A stretch of 64,000 bases of DNA from Sphingomonas sp. (GCF_019746665.1 NZ_JAIERS010000005.1:62001-126000), one strand, 5' to 3'. Counted from the stretch's first letter, positions 7,626 to 18,014 are shown. The notes: generated by a model from the sequence alone, not told the origin. Numbers and translations are program-made.

Positions 7626-9082
7626 GGCTGGGGCCTTTCGAAATGGGCGACATCGTGGACCAGTTCGCCCTCGCTGCCCGGATCGGCGGCGGTGGCGGTG
7701 AAGATCAGATCCTGGCGCACCGGCCCGGCGGCGGGCGCGGCGAGGAATAGCTGGCGGGTCAGCACCTGATCGGCGGGGACCGTCAGGCGCAGGCTGGGGC
7801 CGGCTTTCCGCACGGTGCCATCCTCGTCCCAGATCGCGCCGTCGATCCCGCTGAAGCTCAGCGTCACGCGGCGCGGGCGCGCCTCCATGTTGCGCAGCTT
7901 CACCGTATAGGCGTTGCGGATGCGCCCGTCGGACAGGCGCACCCAGATCGGGTTGCGCGCCTGGAGCACGCTCAGCCCCAGATGCTCGCGCGTGCCGAGC
8001 GCGAACAGCATCCCGCAGCCGATGCCGGCCCAGACCAGCAGGTAAACCAGCGTGCGCGGGCGCAGCAGCCGCTTGATTGGCGCCACGGCGGGGGTGCCGG
8101 CGAGCCCGCGCCTCACATCGGCCTCGGTGGTATAGCCGATCAGCTTGGGCGCGCGGTCGAGCTTCGCCATCACCGCGTCGCAGGCGTCGATGCACAGACC
8201 GCAGGTGATGCAGCCGATCTGCGGGCCTTCGCGAATGTCGATGCCGGTTGGGCATACCTGCACGCAGGCGGCGCAATCGATGCAGTCTCCCACGGTCGCG
8301 CCGGCGGCCATCGCGGCGAGATCGGGGCCGCGCTTGACGCCGTGGCTGCGCGGCTCGCCCCGCCAATATTTGTAGGTCACGCCGAGCGATTGCTCGTCCA
8401 TCATCGCCGTCTGGATGCGCGGCCAGGGGCACATATAGATGCACACCTGCTCGCGCAGCAGCCCGCCAAGGGTGAAGGTGGTCGCGGTGAGCAGGGCGAT
8501 CGTCGCATAGGCGACATAGGGCGCGGTGCCCGCCGCCAGCGCGCGGGCGAGCGCGGGGGCGTCGGCGAAATAGAAGATCCACGCCCCCCCGGTCGCCGCC
8601 GAAATCGCGAGCCACAGCCCCCATTTGGCGAAGCGCTTGGCCGCCTTGGCCGGCCCCCAGGGCGCGGCGTCGAGCCGGGCTTGCGCGTTGCGGTCGCCGT
8701 CGATCCAGCGTTCGACATGGACGAACAGATCGGTCCACACCGTTTGCGGGCAGGCATAGCCGCACCAGGCGCGCCCCACCGCGCTCGTCACCAGGAACAG
8801 CCCCAGCGCCGCCATCACCAAGAGGCCCGCGACATAATAAAATTCGTGCGGCCAGATCTCGATCGCGAACATGTAGAAGCGGCGGTGCGCGATATCGACC
8901 AGCACCGCTTGATCCGGGGAATAAGGCCCGCGATCCCAGCGCAGCCAGGGGGTGACGTAGTAGATCGTCAGCGTCACCGCCATCACCGCCCATTTCAGCC
9001 GGCGGAAAAAGCCGTCGACCTTGCGCGGGAAGATTTTCGCGCGCGGGGCGAAGAACTGGGTCGACGGCGGCGGCGCGTTCAT
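7622..9082 (-). CDS. ccoG: cytochrome c oxidase accessory protein CcoG (RdxA/FixG)
   Basis: This 486-residue membrane protein carries polyferredoxin motifs. It has several N-terminal transmembrane helices, a CGYACPQTVW motif, and two 4Fe-4S clusters in CIDCAACVQVCP and CITCGLCIDAC. A further membrane helix and a C-terminal immunoglobulin-like FixG domain follow. CcoG is described as a copper reductase that supplies Cu(I) to cbb3 biogenesis. I took ATG at 9082 because it overlaps the ccoP stop (ATGA) and begins the conserved APRAKIFPRKV region; longer starts run into ccoP. Confidence 0.95.
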   Translation of the reverse strand: MNAPPPSTQFFAPRAKIFPRKVDGFFRRLKWAVMAVTLTIYYVTPWLRWDRGPYSPDQAVLVDIAHRRFYMFAIEIWPHEFYYVAGLLVMAALGLFLVTSAVGRAWCGYACPQTVWTDLFVHVERWIDGDRNAQARLDAAPWGPAKAAKRFAKWGLWLAISAATGGAWIFYFADAPALARALAAGTAPYVAYATIALLTATTFTLGGLLREQVCIYMCPWPRIQTAMMDEQSLGVTYKYWRGEPRSHGVKRGPDLAAMAAGATVGDCIDCAACVQVCPTGIDIREGPQIGCITCGLCIDACDAVMAKLDRAPKLIGYTTEADVRRGLAGTPAVAPIKRLLRPRTLVYLLVWAGIGCGMLFALGTREHLGLSVLQARNPIWVRLSDGRIRNAYTVKLRNMEARPRRVTLSFSGIDGAIWDEDGTVRKAGPSLRLTVPADQVLTRQLFLAAPAAGPVRQDLIFTATAADPGSEGELVHDVAHFERPQP

Positions 9083-9966
9083 GGCGCGGGCGCCGCCTCG
9101 CCGCCGCCCAGGCCATGGACGTAGAGCGCGAGCATCTTCACCGTCACCGGATCGAGCCGCTGGCCCCACGCCGGCATCATCCCCGAGCGCGCGTTGGTGA
9201 CGGTTTCGGTAAGCGTGGCGCGGTCGCCGCCATAGAGCCAGATCGCGTCCGTCAGGTTGGGGGCGCCGAGCGCGCGGGTGCCGTGCGCGTTCTCGCCATG
9301 GCAGGCGGCGCAATTGGCGGCGAACAGCGCCGCGCCGCGCCGCGCGGCAGCGCTCGCCGCCTCCTGGTGCGAGGCGAAGCGGACGAAGCTCACCACATCC
9401 TGAATCTGCGGCGCGGTCAGGATGCCGTCGCGGCCAAAGGCGGGCATTTGCGACTGGCGGGTCGCCTCATCCACCGGCGAGCGGATGCCGTGGGCGATGG
9501 TCTGCTCGATCGTCGCCAGATCGCCGCCCCACAGCCAGTCATCATCGTTCAGATTGGGATAGCCCTTGGTGCCCGCCGCGCCCGCGCCGTGGCACTGGAC
9601 GCAATTCACCTTGAACGCGGCGCGCCCGCCCTCGGTCGCGGTGCGCAGCAATTGCGCGTTGCCGGGCACGGCGGTGATCGGGGTGCGCGCGAGCGCCGCC
9701 AGGATCGGCGCCTTGCGCTTCGCCTCGGCGCTCAATTCCTGCTGGAGCGCGCCGTGGCTGGTCCAGCCGAGCACGCCCGCCGTCGCATGGTCGATCAGCG
9801 GCCAGGCGGGATAGGCGATGCAATAGCCGATCGCGAACAGGATCGTGCCGTAGAGCGTCCACAGCCACCAGCGCGGCATGGGGGTGTCGAGTTCCTCGAT
9901 CCCATCCCATTCATGGCCGACAAAGGCGGTGTTGGTCGCGGCGTCGATGCGGCGCGGGTCACTCAT
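9079..9966 (-). CDS. ccoP: cbb3 oxidase diheme cytochrome c subunit CcoP
   Basis: The product has 295 residues: a short cytoplasmic end with GHEWDGIEELDTPMP (CcoP signature), one transmembrane helix (about 33-52), and two periplasmic c-type heme sites, C122VQCH126 and C219AACH223. CcoP shuttles electrons toward the catalytic subunit. ATG at 9966 was chosen because MSDPRRID precedes the conserved region and overlaps the ccoQ stop by eight bases (ATGAGTGA). Confidence 0.96.
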   Translation of the reverse strand: MSDPRRIDAATNTAFVGHEWDGIEELDTPMPRWWLWTLYGTILFAIGYCIAYPAWPLIDHATAGVLGWTSHGALQQELSAEAKRKAPILAALARTPITAVPGNAQLLRTATEGGRAAFKVNCVQCHGAGAAGTKGYPNLNDDDWLWGGDLATIEQTIAHGIRSPVDEATRQSQMPAFGRDGILTAPQIQDVVSFVRFASHQEAASAAARRGAALFAANCAACHGENAHGTRALGAPNLTDAIWLYGGDRATLTETVTNARSGMMPAWGQRLDPVTVKMLALYVHGLGGGEAAPAP

Positions 9967-10120
9967 GATCGTCCCCCTCGAAGATGCTGCGCGCGGCGCG
10001 GTCATGGTGCGCCCGCGCGCGGGGCCGGAACGCCCAGAGGTTGAAGCCCAGGAAAGCGGCGGTCATCGCCACCAGCCCCCAGCTGTCCGCCAGATGGCGC
10101 AGACTGTCATAGGTGCTCAT
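9959..10120 (-). CDS. ccoQ: cbb3 oxidase small subunit CcoQ
   Basis: This 53-residue protein has one transmembrane helix ([18 protein letters not shown]) followed by a basic stretch ([12 protein letters not shown]) and an acidic tail, the usual form of CcoQ/FixQ, which stabilises the oxidase. It starts with ATG at 10120, overlapping the ccoO stop (ATGA), and its end overlaps the ccoP start. Confidence 0.92.
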   Translation of the reverse strand: MSTYDSLRHLADSWGLVAMTAAFLGFNLWAFRPRARAHHDRAARSIFEGDDHE

Positions 10121-10851
10121 CGCGCCTGCTCGCGGGGTTCGGCGGCTTTGAAATCGACCTGGGTGCCGAGCGACTGGAGATAGGCGATCAGCGCGTCCAT
10201 CTCGGTCAGGCGCTTGGGGTCGCCGTCGAAATCGCGCGCTTGCGCCTTGGGATAGCGCTTCAGCAGCCCGGCGGTGTCGGCATCGGGCGTGCCCTGCGCG
10301 ATCAGATCAGCCTCGGCCGCGTCGATCGCTTCCTTGCCATAGGGCACGCCGACATCGGCGAGCGCCCGCAAATGCCCGGCGATCGTCTCCGGCTTCAGCG
10401 CGCGATCGGCGAGGAAGGCGTAGCGCGGCATGATCGATTCGGGCACCACCGCCTGCGGATATTTCAGGTGCTGGACGTGCCACTCGTCCGAATAGCGGCC
10501 CCCGACCCGCGCGAGATCAGGCCCAGTGCGGATCGATCCCCATTGGAAGGGGTGATCGTACATGCTCTCGGCGGCCAGGCTGTAATGGCCATAGCGTTCC
10601 ACCTCGTCGCGGAACGGGCGGATCATCTGGCTGTGGCAGCCATAGCAGCCCTCGCGCACATAAATGTCGCGCCCGGCGAGTTCGAGCGGGCTGTAAGGCC
10701 GCACGCCGGGCACCGGGGTGACGGTCGACTGGATCCAGAATAGGGGCGCGATCTCGACGATCCCGCCGATCGCGACGGTGAGGAGCGCGAGCACCGCGAG
10801 CAGCGTGATGTTGCGCTCGATCGTCTTGTGCCGCTCGGCAAGCGTGGTCAT
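10117..10851 (-). CDS. ccoO: cbb3 oxidase monoheme cytochrome c subunit CcoO
   Basis: This 244-residue protein has an N-terminal transmembrane anchor (about 15-35) and a single heme-c site C69YGCH73 within the family motif [15 protein letters not shown]. The downstream segment [18 protein letters not shown] carries elements typical of CcoO. It sits 12 bases after ccoN and overlaps ccoQ by four. Confidence 0.96.
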   Translation of the reverse strand: MTTLAERHKTIERNITLLAVLALLTVAIGGIVEIAPLFWIQSTVTPVPGVRPYSPLELAGRDIYVREGCYGCHSQMIRPFRDEVERYGHYSLAAESMYDHPFQWGSIRTGPDLARVGGRYSDEWHVQHLKYPQAVVPESIMPRYAFLADRALKPETIAGHLRALADVGVPYGKEAIDAAEADLIAQGTPDADTAGLLKRYPKAQARDFDGDPKRLTEMDALIAYLQSLGTQVDFKAAEPREQAR

Positions 10852-10863
10852 CGGGTTACTCCC

Positions 10864-12513
10864 TTACTCGGCGGGGATGGCGGTGGCGGGCACGTCGCGC
10901 GCGGGATCGGGGCGCGTCTCGGTCATCGGCGCCTCGGCGCGCAGCCTGCCGGCGATCGTCATCGCGATGTTGAAGGCGAAGATCAGCGCGCCCGTCAGAT
11001 AGAGCAGCCCGCCGGCCATGCGGATCACGTAATAGGGGTGCATGGCCGCCACGACTTCGGCGAAGCTGTAGACGAGGTAGCCGTCCGCCCCATATTCGCG
11101 CCACAACAGCCCCTGGGTGATGCCCGCCACCCACATCGACGCGGCGTAGAGCACGATCCCGATCGTCGCGCACCAGAAGTGCCAGTTGATCAGCCGCAGC
11201 GAATAGAGCCGCTCGCGCGCCCACAGGCGCGGCGTCATATAATAGATCGCCGCGAAGGTGATCATCCCGTTCCAGCCGAGCGCGCCCGAATGGACATGGC
11301 CGATCGTCCAGTTGGTATAGTGCGACAGCGAGTTGACCGATTTGACGCTGAGCATCGGCCCTTCGAAGGTGCTCATCCCGTAAAAGGCGAGCGCGAACAC
11401 CATCATGCGGATGATCGGATCGGTGCGGACCTTGTCCCACGCGCCGTTGAGCGTCATCAGCCCGTTGATCATGCCGCCCCAGCTCGGCATCCACAGCATG
11501 ATCGAGAACACCATGCCCAGCGTCTGCGCCCAATCGGGGAGCGCGGTGTAGTGCAGGTGATGCGGCCCCGCCCAGATATAGAGGAAGATCAGCGACCAGA
11601 AATGGACGATCGACAGCCGGTAGCTATACACCGGCCGCTCGGCCTGTTTGGGGACGAAGTAATACATCATCCCCAGGAAGCCGGCGGTCAGGAAGAAGCC
11701 GACCGCGTTATGGCCATACCACCACTGCACCAGCGCGTCCTGCACGCCCGAAAAGGCCGAGTATGACTTGGAGCCGAGCCAGGAGACCGGCACAGTGAGG
11801 TTGTTGACCAGATGCAGCATCGCCACGGTGACGATGAAGGCGAGGTAGAACCAGTTGGCGACATAGATATGCGGATCCTGCCGCTTCAGGATCGTGCCGG
11901 CGAACACCAGCAGGTACGAGACCCAGACGATCGTCAGCCAGATGTCGACATACCATTCGGGCTCGGCATATTCGCGGCCCTCGGTCACGCCCATCACATA
12001 GCCGGTCGCGGCCAGCACGATGAACAGCTGATAGCCCCAGAAGACGAAGCGCGCGAGCGCGGGCAGCGCCAGCCGCGCGCGGCAGGTGCGCTGCACCACG
12101 AAAAAGCTCGTCGCGAGCAGCGCGTTGCCGCCAAAGGCGAAGATCACCGCCGAGGTGTGGAGCGGGCGCAGCCGGCCGAACGTCGTATATTCGGTCGGGA
12201 AGTTGAGCCAGGGGAAGCTCAACTGCGCGGCGATGAACACGCCGACCAGCAGTCCTACCACCCCCCAGAAGACGGTGGCGATCACGCCCCAGCGGATCAC
12301 TTCGTCGTCATAGCGGCTGGTCGGCGCCCGCGCGGCGCGCGCGGCCTCGCTCTTGCCCACGCCGTGCATGTTGACGAACGCCGCGATCAGCGCCGCGCTC
12401 GCCGCGATTCCCATATGGACCGCAAACGGCGCGTCCGCCGCGCCCATCGCCGCCAGGATGCAGGCGATGCCCGCCACCAGCCAAAGTCCCGCCCAACTCA
12501 CATCGCTTTGCAT
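10864..12513 (-). CDS. ccoN: cbb3 oxidase catalytic subunit I CcoN
   Basis: The heme-copper catalytic subunit reduces oxygen to water at low oxygen tension and pumps protons. The 549 residues form about 12-14 membrane helices and contain expected His-rich ligands: [28 protein letters not shown] and the [16 protein letters not shown] motif. The chosen ATG at 12513 has a purine-rich GGAGTTGGGG ahead of it; a GTG 15 bases upstream is a weaker option. A FNR-type box at 12569-12582 is well placed to switch on the whole eight-gene unit. Confidence 0.96.
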   Translation of the reverse strand: MQSDVSWAGLWLVAGIACILAAMGAADAPFAVHMGIAASAALIAAFVNMHGVGKSEAARAARAPTSRYDDEVIRWGVIATVFWGVVGLLVGVFIAAQLSFPWLNFPTEYTTFGRLRPLHTSAVIFAFGGNALLATSFFVVQRTCRARLALPALARFVFWGYQLFIVLAATGYVMGVTEGREYAEPEWYVDIWLTIVWVSYLLVFAGTILKRQDPHIYVANWFYLAFIVTVAMLHLVNNLTVPVSWLGSKSYSAFSGVQDALVQWWYGHNAVGFFLTAGFLGMMYYFVPKQAERPVYSYRLSIVHFWSLIFLYIWAGPHHLHYTALPDWAQTLGMVFSIMLWMPSWGGMINGLMTLNGAWDKVRTDPIIRMMVFALAFYGMSTFEGPMLSVKSVNSLSHYTNWTIGHVHSGALGWNGMITFAAIYYMTPRLWARERLYSLRLINWHFWCATIGIVLYAASMWVAGITQGLLWREYGADGYLVYSFAEVVAAMHPYYVIRMAGGLLYLTGALIFAFNIAMTIAGRLRAEAPMTETRPDPARDVPATAIPAE

Positions 12514-12568
12514 CGCCCCAACTCCCACTCAGGCGGGGCGACATTGCGCGAGCGTGACGATGCCGCCT

Positions 12569-12582
12569 TTGATCGCGGTCAA
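12569..12582. promoter_or_regulatory. FNR/FnrL-type binding site upstream of ccoN
   Basis: TTGATCGCGGTCAA matches TTGAT-N4-ATCAA with one mismatch, 56 bp before the ccoN start. The divergent kinase gene starts 91 bp away on the other side. This is the mirror image of the hemN site (mismatch in the other half). Confidence 0.78.
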
Positions 12583-12672
12583 ATCTACGGGGCATTGCTT
12601 AGCGCTATGACGGCGGCAGGCCGGGGGGCGGATCGCGCCGCCCGGCATCGTTCGGAGAGGAAAAGGCGGCCG

Positions 12673-15600
12673 ATGCACGGCGTGCCGCAACCGATCGTCG
12701 CCATCGCGGCGCTGCTGTTCGCGGCGCTGCTGTTCCTGATCGCCCACCGCGCCGAGCGCCGCCACGTTCCCGCCGCGCCCGATCGCCGGCGCCAGGCCGC
12801 GCAGGCGCTCGCGCTTGGCGTCTATTGCACCAGCTGGACCTTTTACGGCGCGGTCGGCACCGCCGCGTCGGACGGGTGGAGCTATCTGCCGATCTATCTG
12901 GGGCCGATCCTCGTCTATGCGCTCGCGCCCGGGCTGGTGCGCGCGATCGCCCGTGCCGCGCGCGACGAGGGCGCGACCAGCGTTTCGGACCTGATCGGCG
13001 CGCGCTTCGGCAAGAGCCGAGGCCTCGCCGCGCTGGTGACGGTGACGGCGACGCTTGGCGCGGTGCCTTACATCGCGCTGCAGCTCCGCTCGATCGGCCA
13101 GGCGTTGAGCGCGACCGCGGGGCCGAGTGGCGCGCTCGCGAGCGTCATCGCCGGCGCGGTGCTCGCGCTGTTCGCGCTCGCCTTCGGCACGCGCCGCTAT
13201 GATGTGGCCGGGCGCAACGAGGGGTTGTTGTTCGCGACCGCCGCCGATTCGCTGTTCAAGCTCGCGGCGCTCGCCGGCATCGCGCTGCTCGCGCTGCTGC
13301 TGCTGACGGGCGACCCGCGCGCGGCGGCGGCGGGCGGGACGACGCTCGCCGCGATGTTCGCCCCCGCGCGGCTGGGGAGCGACACGCTCGTCATCACCCT
13401 GATCGCGATGGCGGCGGTGCTGTCGCTGCCGCGCCAATTCTATATCGGCGTGATCGAGGCGCGCGGGCTGGAGGATGTCCGCGCGAGCCGCTGGCCCTTC
13501 ATCGCCTATGTGGGGGCGATGGCGCTGCTCGTGCCGCCGATCGCGGTGGCGGGCGCGCTGCTGCTGCCGCCGGGCACCGCGCCCGATGGCTTCGTCGTCG
13601 CGCTGCCGATGGCGGCGGGATCGACCCCGCTCACCTTGCTCGCACTGCTCGGCGGCTTTTCGGCGGCGACCGCGATGGTAGTGGTGGAGACGGTCGCGCT
13701 GGCGACGATGATCTCCAACGATCTGATCGCGCCGCTGCTGCTCGCCCGCGCCGGCTGGACCGCGGAGGCGGACCTTGGCGCGCGGCTGCTGGGGGTGCGG
13801 CGGCTGGCGGTGATCGTGGTGATCGCGCTCGCGCTCGGCTGGGGCGAGGCATTGGGCGCCGACTATCGGCTGGCGGCGATCGGCCATATCGCCTTCGCGG
13901 CGATGGCGCAGTTCACGCCCCTGCTGCTGATCGCCGCGCGCGGGCGGGGGCATGATCCGCGCCCCGCCAAGCTCGCGCTCGCGCTCGGCACCGGGCTGTG
14001 GCTCTACACGCTCGCGCTGCCGCCGATCCTGCCGGCGGGGTTGCTCGCGGCGCTCGGCGGCACGTTCGTCGATCCGCGCCATCTGTTCGGCCTGGGCGCG
14101 ATGACCCCGCTTACCCACGGCGTGGTGTGGAGCCTGGGCGCGAACCTGCTGCTGCTGGCTTTGCTTTCGGCGCGTGGCTGGCGGCGGGTGGCGGTGCCGG
14201 GCGCGTTCGAGCCGCGCGTCGCGGCGGTGGGCGACATGGCCGGGCTGATCGCGTTCGCCGGGCGCTTCGTGGGAATGGCGCGCGCCGCCGCCGCCTTCGC
14301 CGACGCGCCGCCGAGCGCCCCCGTCGGCTCGATCGAGGCCCGCCGCGCCGAGCGGCTGATCGCGAGCGTGGTCGGCGTGCCCTCCGCGCGCGCGCTGGTC
14401 GCGGCGGCGCTGGCGGGCGCGCGGCTGAGCTATGCCGACATCGTCCGGATGCTCGACGAGGGCGGGCAGAGCCTGCAATTCTCGCAGGGGCTGCTCGCCG
14501 CCACCCTCGAACATATCGACCCCGGGGTCAGCGTGGTCGATAGCGACCTGCGGCTGATCGCGTGGAACAGCCGCTATCTCGCGCTGTTCGCTTATCCGCC
14601 GGGGCTGGTGCGCGTCGGGACGCCGGTCGCCGAGCTGATCCGCTACAATGCGGTGCGCGGCGAATGCGGCCCCGGCGAGGTGGAGGCGCATGTCGCCCGC
14701 CGGCTCGCGCATCTGAAGCGCGGCCTGCCGCACGGTTTCGAGCGCATCCGCCCCGATGGCCGCGTGTTCAAAACGGTGGGCGGGCCAATGCCCGGCGGCG
14801 GCTATGTGATGTGCTTCACCGATGTCACCGCCGAGGCCCAGGCGCTCGCCGCGCTCGAAGCTTCGCGCGCCGAGCTGGAGGCGCGCGTCGCCGAGCGCAC
14901 CGCCGAGCTTACCCGGCTCAACGAAAAGCTGGCCGCCGCCACCGCCGCCAAGACGCGCTTCCTGGCGGCGGCGAGCCACGATCTGCTCCAGCCGCTGCAC
15001 GCCGCGCGGCTGTTCACCTCGGCGCTGGCGCGCGACGGTGGCGGCGATGGTCAGCTGGTCGAGCGGATCGGCCAGTCGATCGGCGCGGCGGAGGAATTGC
15101 TGCGCGCGCTGCTCGATATTTCCAAGCTCGACGCCGGCGGGATCGAGCCGCGCCCGCAAGCCGTGGCGCTCGCGCCGCTGCTCGCCGAGGTGGTCGGCTG
15201 TTTCCGCCCGCTCGCGGAAGAAGCGGGGCTCACGCTGCGGCTGGGGCCGGCCTATGGCAGCGTGACCGCCGATCCGGCGCTGCTGCGCTCGATCGTCCAG
15301 AATTTCGTGTCGAACGCGGTGCGCTATACCGCGCGCGGTGGCGTGCTGGTCGGGGTGCGCCCGGCGGGCGAGGGGCTGAGCATCTGGGTGAGTGACACCG
15401 GCCCCGGCATCCCGGCGGACAAGCAGGCGCTGATCTTCCGCGAGTTCGAACGGCTCGGCACGCGCGGGGTGGCGGGGATCGGGCTCGGCCTCGCAATCGT
15501 CGAGCGCAGCGCGCGGCTGATCGACGGGCGCATCCTGCTGCGCTCGGTCGAAGGACGTGGGAGCAGCTTCGCGATCGCCCTGCCGCGCGCGTCGGCGGCG

Positions 15601-15996
15601 CCGGCGGCGCTGCGCCCGGTGCCGGCGGTGACGGCACCGGTTTCCGGCCAGCGCGTGCTGGTGGTGGACGACGACCCGCGCGTGGTGGAAGCAACCCTCG
15701 CCCTGCTGGAGCGCGACGGGCACGATGCGCTCGGGACGGGATCGGTCGACGCGGCGCTGGCGACGGCGGCCGACGTGGCGCTGGTCGATCATGATCTGGG
15801 CGCACCGCTCGACGGGCTGGCGCTGATCGAGCGACTACGCGGGCGCGGGATGCGCTGCGCGCTGGTCACGGCGTCGGGGGACGCGGCGCTGCGCACCCGT
15901 GCCGGACGGGCGGGGGTGCCGCTCTTTGCCAAACCGGTCGCGCCAGACGCGTTGCGCGCGTGGCTGGCGCTGGGGGAGGCGGTGGCGGCGGAATAG
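12673..15996 (+). CDS. crbS: SSF-domain hybrid histidine kinase (CrbS/ErcS type)
   Basis: This 1107-residue membrane sensor starts with a sodium:solute-symporter-like module of roughly 12-13 helices (residues 1-540). A PAS-like region follows (about 620-730; LEHIDPGVSVVDSDL), then a short coiled coil, the HisKA domain with phospho-His769 (ASHDLLQPLHAARLF), and an ATPase domain with GLGLAIVERSARL. The C-terminal receiver has Asp1039 (ALVDHDL). CrbS proteins pair with LuxR-type CrbR and control acetyl-CoA synthetase in Vibrio and Pseudomonas. Here a matching regulator and acs lie 1.4 kb away, supporting an acetate-response role. ATG at 12673 follows GGAGAGGAAAAGG. Confidence 0.88.
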   Translation: MHGVPQPIVAIAALLFAALLFLIAHRAERRHVPAAPDRRRQAAQALALGVYCTSWTFYGAVGTAASDGWSYLPIYLGPILVYALAPGLVRAIARAARDEGATSVSDLIGARFGKSRGLAALVTVTATLGAVPYIALQLRSIGQALSATAGPSGALASVIAGAVLALFALAFGTRRYDVAGRNEGLLFATAADSLFKLAALAGIALLALLLLTGDPRAAAAGGTTLAAMFAPARLGSDTLVITLIAMAAVLSLPRQFYIGVIEARGLEDVRASRWPFIAYVGAMALLVPPIAVAGALLLPPGTAPDGFVVALPMAAGSTPLTLLALLGGFSAATAMVVVETVALATMISNDLIAPLLLARAGWTAEADLGARLLGVRRLAVIVVIALALGWGEALGADYRLAAIGHIAFAAMAQFTPLLLIAARGRGHDPRPAKLALALGTGLWLYTLALPPILPAGLLAALGGTFVDPRHLFGLGAMTPLTHGVVWSLGANLLLLALLSARGWRRVAVPGAFEPRVAAVGDMAGLIAFAGRFVGMARAAAAFADAPPSAPVGSIEARRAERLIASVVGVPSARALVAAALAGARLSYADIVRMLDEGGQSLQFSQGLLAATLEHIDPGVSVVDSDLRLIAWNSRYLALFAYPPGLVRVGTPVAELIRYNAVRGECGPGEVEAHVARRLAHLKRGLPHGFERIRPDGRVFKTVGGPMPGGGYVMCFTDVTAEAQALAALEASRAELEARVAERTAELTRLNEKLAAATAAKTRFLAAASHDLLQPLHAARLFTSALARDGGGDGQLVERIGQSIGAAEELLRALLDISKLDAGGIEPRPQAVALAPLLAEVVGCFRPLAEEAGLTLRLGPAYGSVTADPALLRSIVQNFVSNAVRYTARGGVLVGVRPAGEGLSIWVSDTGPGIPADKQALIFREFERLGTRGVAGIGLGLAIVERSARLIDGRILLRSVEGRGSSFAIALPRASAAPAALRPVPAVTAPVSGQRVLVVDDDPRVVEATLALLERDGHDALGTGSVDAALATAADVALVDHDLGAPLDGLALIERLRGRGMRCALVTASGDAALRTRAGRAGVPLFAKPVAPDALRAWLALGEAVAAE

Positions 15997-16059
15997 GGGG
16001 GCGACTGGGACAAAGAAGCGAACGTCGGTGGAGCGCGCCAGTCGCGGAAATGAAAGTTG

Positions 16060-17073
16060 TTACCTCCTTAGTCGAGATGCCCAGCGCGCAATCGCTTCCG
16101 CGACGGCCGGGTCGCTGTCGGTGGCGATACCCATCGCTTGCATGGGTGGAAGGTTAGCCGGCGCGTGCTTGTAAAAGTGCGTAAGCTCGGGAAAGAAGGC
16201 GTGCTCTGTCAGCAGACGCTTTCGTGCCTGCGCAAGGGCATCGGCGTGGCGCGCGGGTACCGAAAAGTCCCGGCCGCCCTGAACGATCAGCATTGGCTGG
16301 CGCACCTTCGCGACCGCCTTCAAAACATCTTCTTGGTCAACGCTATTAAGGTAGGCAATCGCCGTCGGCGGCATCGATGCCAGCATCATTGTTTGCGGGT
16401 TGGCGGCGAGGCCAGGCGGTAGTGCTTGCCCGGCACGGAAGGCGGCGATGGCGGCGTCGAAGGCGGTAAGGTCTGGCTCCAAACCCGGCTTTGCGTTCAG
16501 CGTCGCAACCTGATCGCGCATGATCGCATAGATTGATTGGGACGGGCCCGACAGGCTGACGACACCGTCCGCATCTATCCCCGGCTGCGCCGCGAGCAGG
16601 AAAGCGACCACCGCGCCTTCGCTATGGCCCGCGATCACGCGTGGCCCGGAGACGCGGGGCAGCGCCCGCCAGCCCGCCGCGGCGACATCGATCCGGGTTC
16701 GGAAGTCGTTATGGATCGCGGCTATGGCGGGGTCGATCGTGCGCGAGCCGGTCCCGGGTCCGATCTTGGCCATCCGCAAGACCGCATAACCTTTCGCACC
16801 CAGCTGCCGGGCGAGATCGGCATAGGTGTGCGGCGCCAGTCCCATCGCCGGATAGTTGCCGTCGACATCGCTGAACAGCGATCCTGGTATGAGCAGGATT
16901 GCTCCTTGCGGATGATCCGGCATGGTGAGGCGGTAGGGTATCTCGACTCCCTTGACGACGACCGTCCCGGCCGTTTCCTTGAGGTCGAGCGCCTGCGCGC
17001 TATTCTCGGTTGCCGCTGCCAATCCTGTCATCGCGGCGACCGCCATAACTCCCCCCAATGCGCGTCGAATCAT
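16060..17073 (-). CDS. secreted alpha/beta hydrolase
   Basis: The product is 337 residues with a signal peptide (RRALGGVMAVAAMTGLAAATENSAQA), then an alpha/beta-hydrolase fold. The nucleophile elbow is GHSEGA, there is a probable acid in GGRDFSVP and a His in THFYKHAP. The oxyanion region LLIPGSLFSD is present. It resembles serine peptidases or esterases of the dienelactone/acyl-hydrolase group; the substrate is unknown. ATG at 17073 follows GAGGAG. The gene separates the sensor kinase gene from the regulator and acs, its codon use is less extreme in GC than its neighbours, and no mobile genes flank it, so it may be a later insertion (inference). Confidence 0.75.
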   Translation of the reverse strand: MIRRALGGVMAVAAMTGLAAATENSAQALDLKETAGTVVVKGVEIPYRLTMPDHPQGAILLIPGSLFSDVDGNYPAMGLAPHTYADLARQLGAKGYAVLRMAKIGPGTGSRTIDPAIAAIHNDFRTRIDVAAAGWRALPRVSGPRVIAGHSEGAVVAFLLAAQPGIDADGVVSLSGPSQSIYAIMRDQVATLNAKPGLEPDLTAFDAAIAAFRAGQALPPGLAANPQTMMLASMPPTAIAYLNSVDQEDVLKAVAKVRQPMLIVQGGRDFSVPARHADALAQARKRLLTEHAFFPELTHFYKHAPANLPPMQAMGIATDSDPAVAEAIARWASRLRR

Positions 17074-17391
17074 GTCATGCTCCTCATCCGGCATGAGCGG
17101 ACTATTGCCGGATGACGTCGCGTCAGCCGCAAGGGGTATTTTTGGCGGAGATGGTCCGATTGTCCGGGTCGCCATCGCGAATTGGCCGAGAGGAGCTTAA
17201 CGTCCCCGGCGCACTACCCCAGCGCATCGGATCGTCGACGCCGTTGCCTCGTTCCGAGACGCGAGCCTGCGCAGGGGTGCTTGGTGCGAACCCCCGTTTA
17301 TCAGGTGGTTACTGTGCCCTTCGCCATCACCACGCGGGTTTGCGCGCCGATTCGGATTGGCTCGGGCGGACGAGACGTAAGCCGCACCCCC
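17074..17391. other. 318-bp intergenic region
   Basis: No ORF with sphingomonad-like codon use was seen. The right part lies after the regulator stop; the left part should carry the hydrolase promoter reading leftward. GC content falls around 17290-17350. No strong hairpin followed by T residues was found. It may be remnant sequence from insertion of the hydrolase gene. Confidence 0.5.
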
Positions 17392-18014
17392 CTAATGCCG
17401 CACCCCCAACCCCAGCGCGCGTGCCGCGAGCACCGCTTGCGTCCGGTTCCCCACATCCAGCTTGCGCAGGATCGCGGTCATGTGCGCTTTCACCGTCGCC
17501 TCGCTGATCGCCAGATCATAGGCGATCTGCTTGTTCAGCTGGCCCCCCAGCACCCCCAGCAGCACTTTCAGCTGCATCGGCGTGAGGCTCGCCACCCGTT
17601 CGGCGACCGCGTCGAGTTCGGGGTCGGGGGCGCTCGGCACCACCTCGCCCGCCAGCGCACGGGCGATCGCGGCTTCGATCGCCTCGAGCGGCGCGTCCTT
17701 GCCGACGAACCCCACCGCGCCGAAGCGCCGCGCCTCCTGCGCCACCCCCAACCCCTCGGCGCTGGAGACGATCAGGATCGGCACCTCGGGCCGCTCGGCA
17801 TGGAGCAAGGCCACACCCGAAAAGCCTTGCGCCCCCGGCATCTTCAGATCGAGCAGAATCAGCCGCAGCGCGTCCGCGCCCGCCGCCGCCTCGGCCGCCG
17901 CCGCCAGCGTCCCCGCCTCGATCAGCGCCGCGCGCGGGGCGACCCGCGCCGCCGCCAGACACAAAGCCTGGCGGAAGAGCGGGTGATCGTCGGCGATCAG
18001 GATCTGGCCGTCGC

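Noticed and set aside
12529..15792. A 1087-codon open frame on the minus strand opposite the SSF-domain kinase
   Set aside because: Its Arg/His/Gln-rich low-complexity translation is the usual shadow of a GC-rich gene; the plus strand encodes a full, motif-complete kinase.
16001..16045. Terminator after the sensor kinase (GCGACTGG/CCAGTCGC)
   Set aside because: The 8-bp arms are 29 bases apart with no T-run; too weak to call.
17074..17391. A hidden gene between the hydrolase and the LuxR-type regulator
   Set aside because: Available frames are short, overlap neighbours and lack sphingomonad codon bias and ribosome sites.
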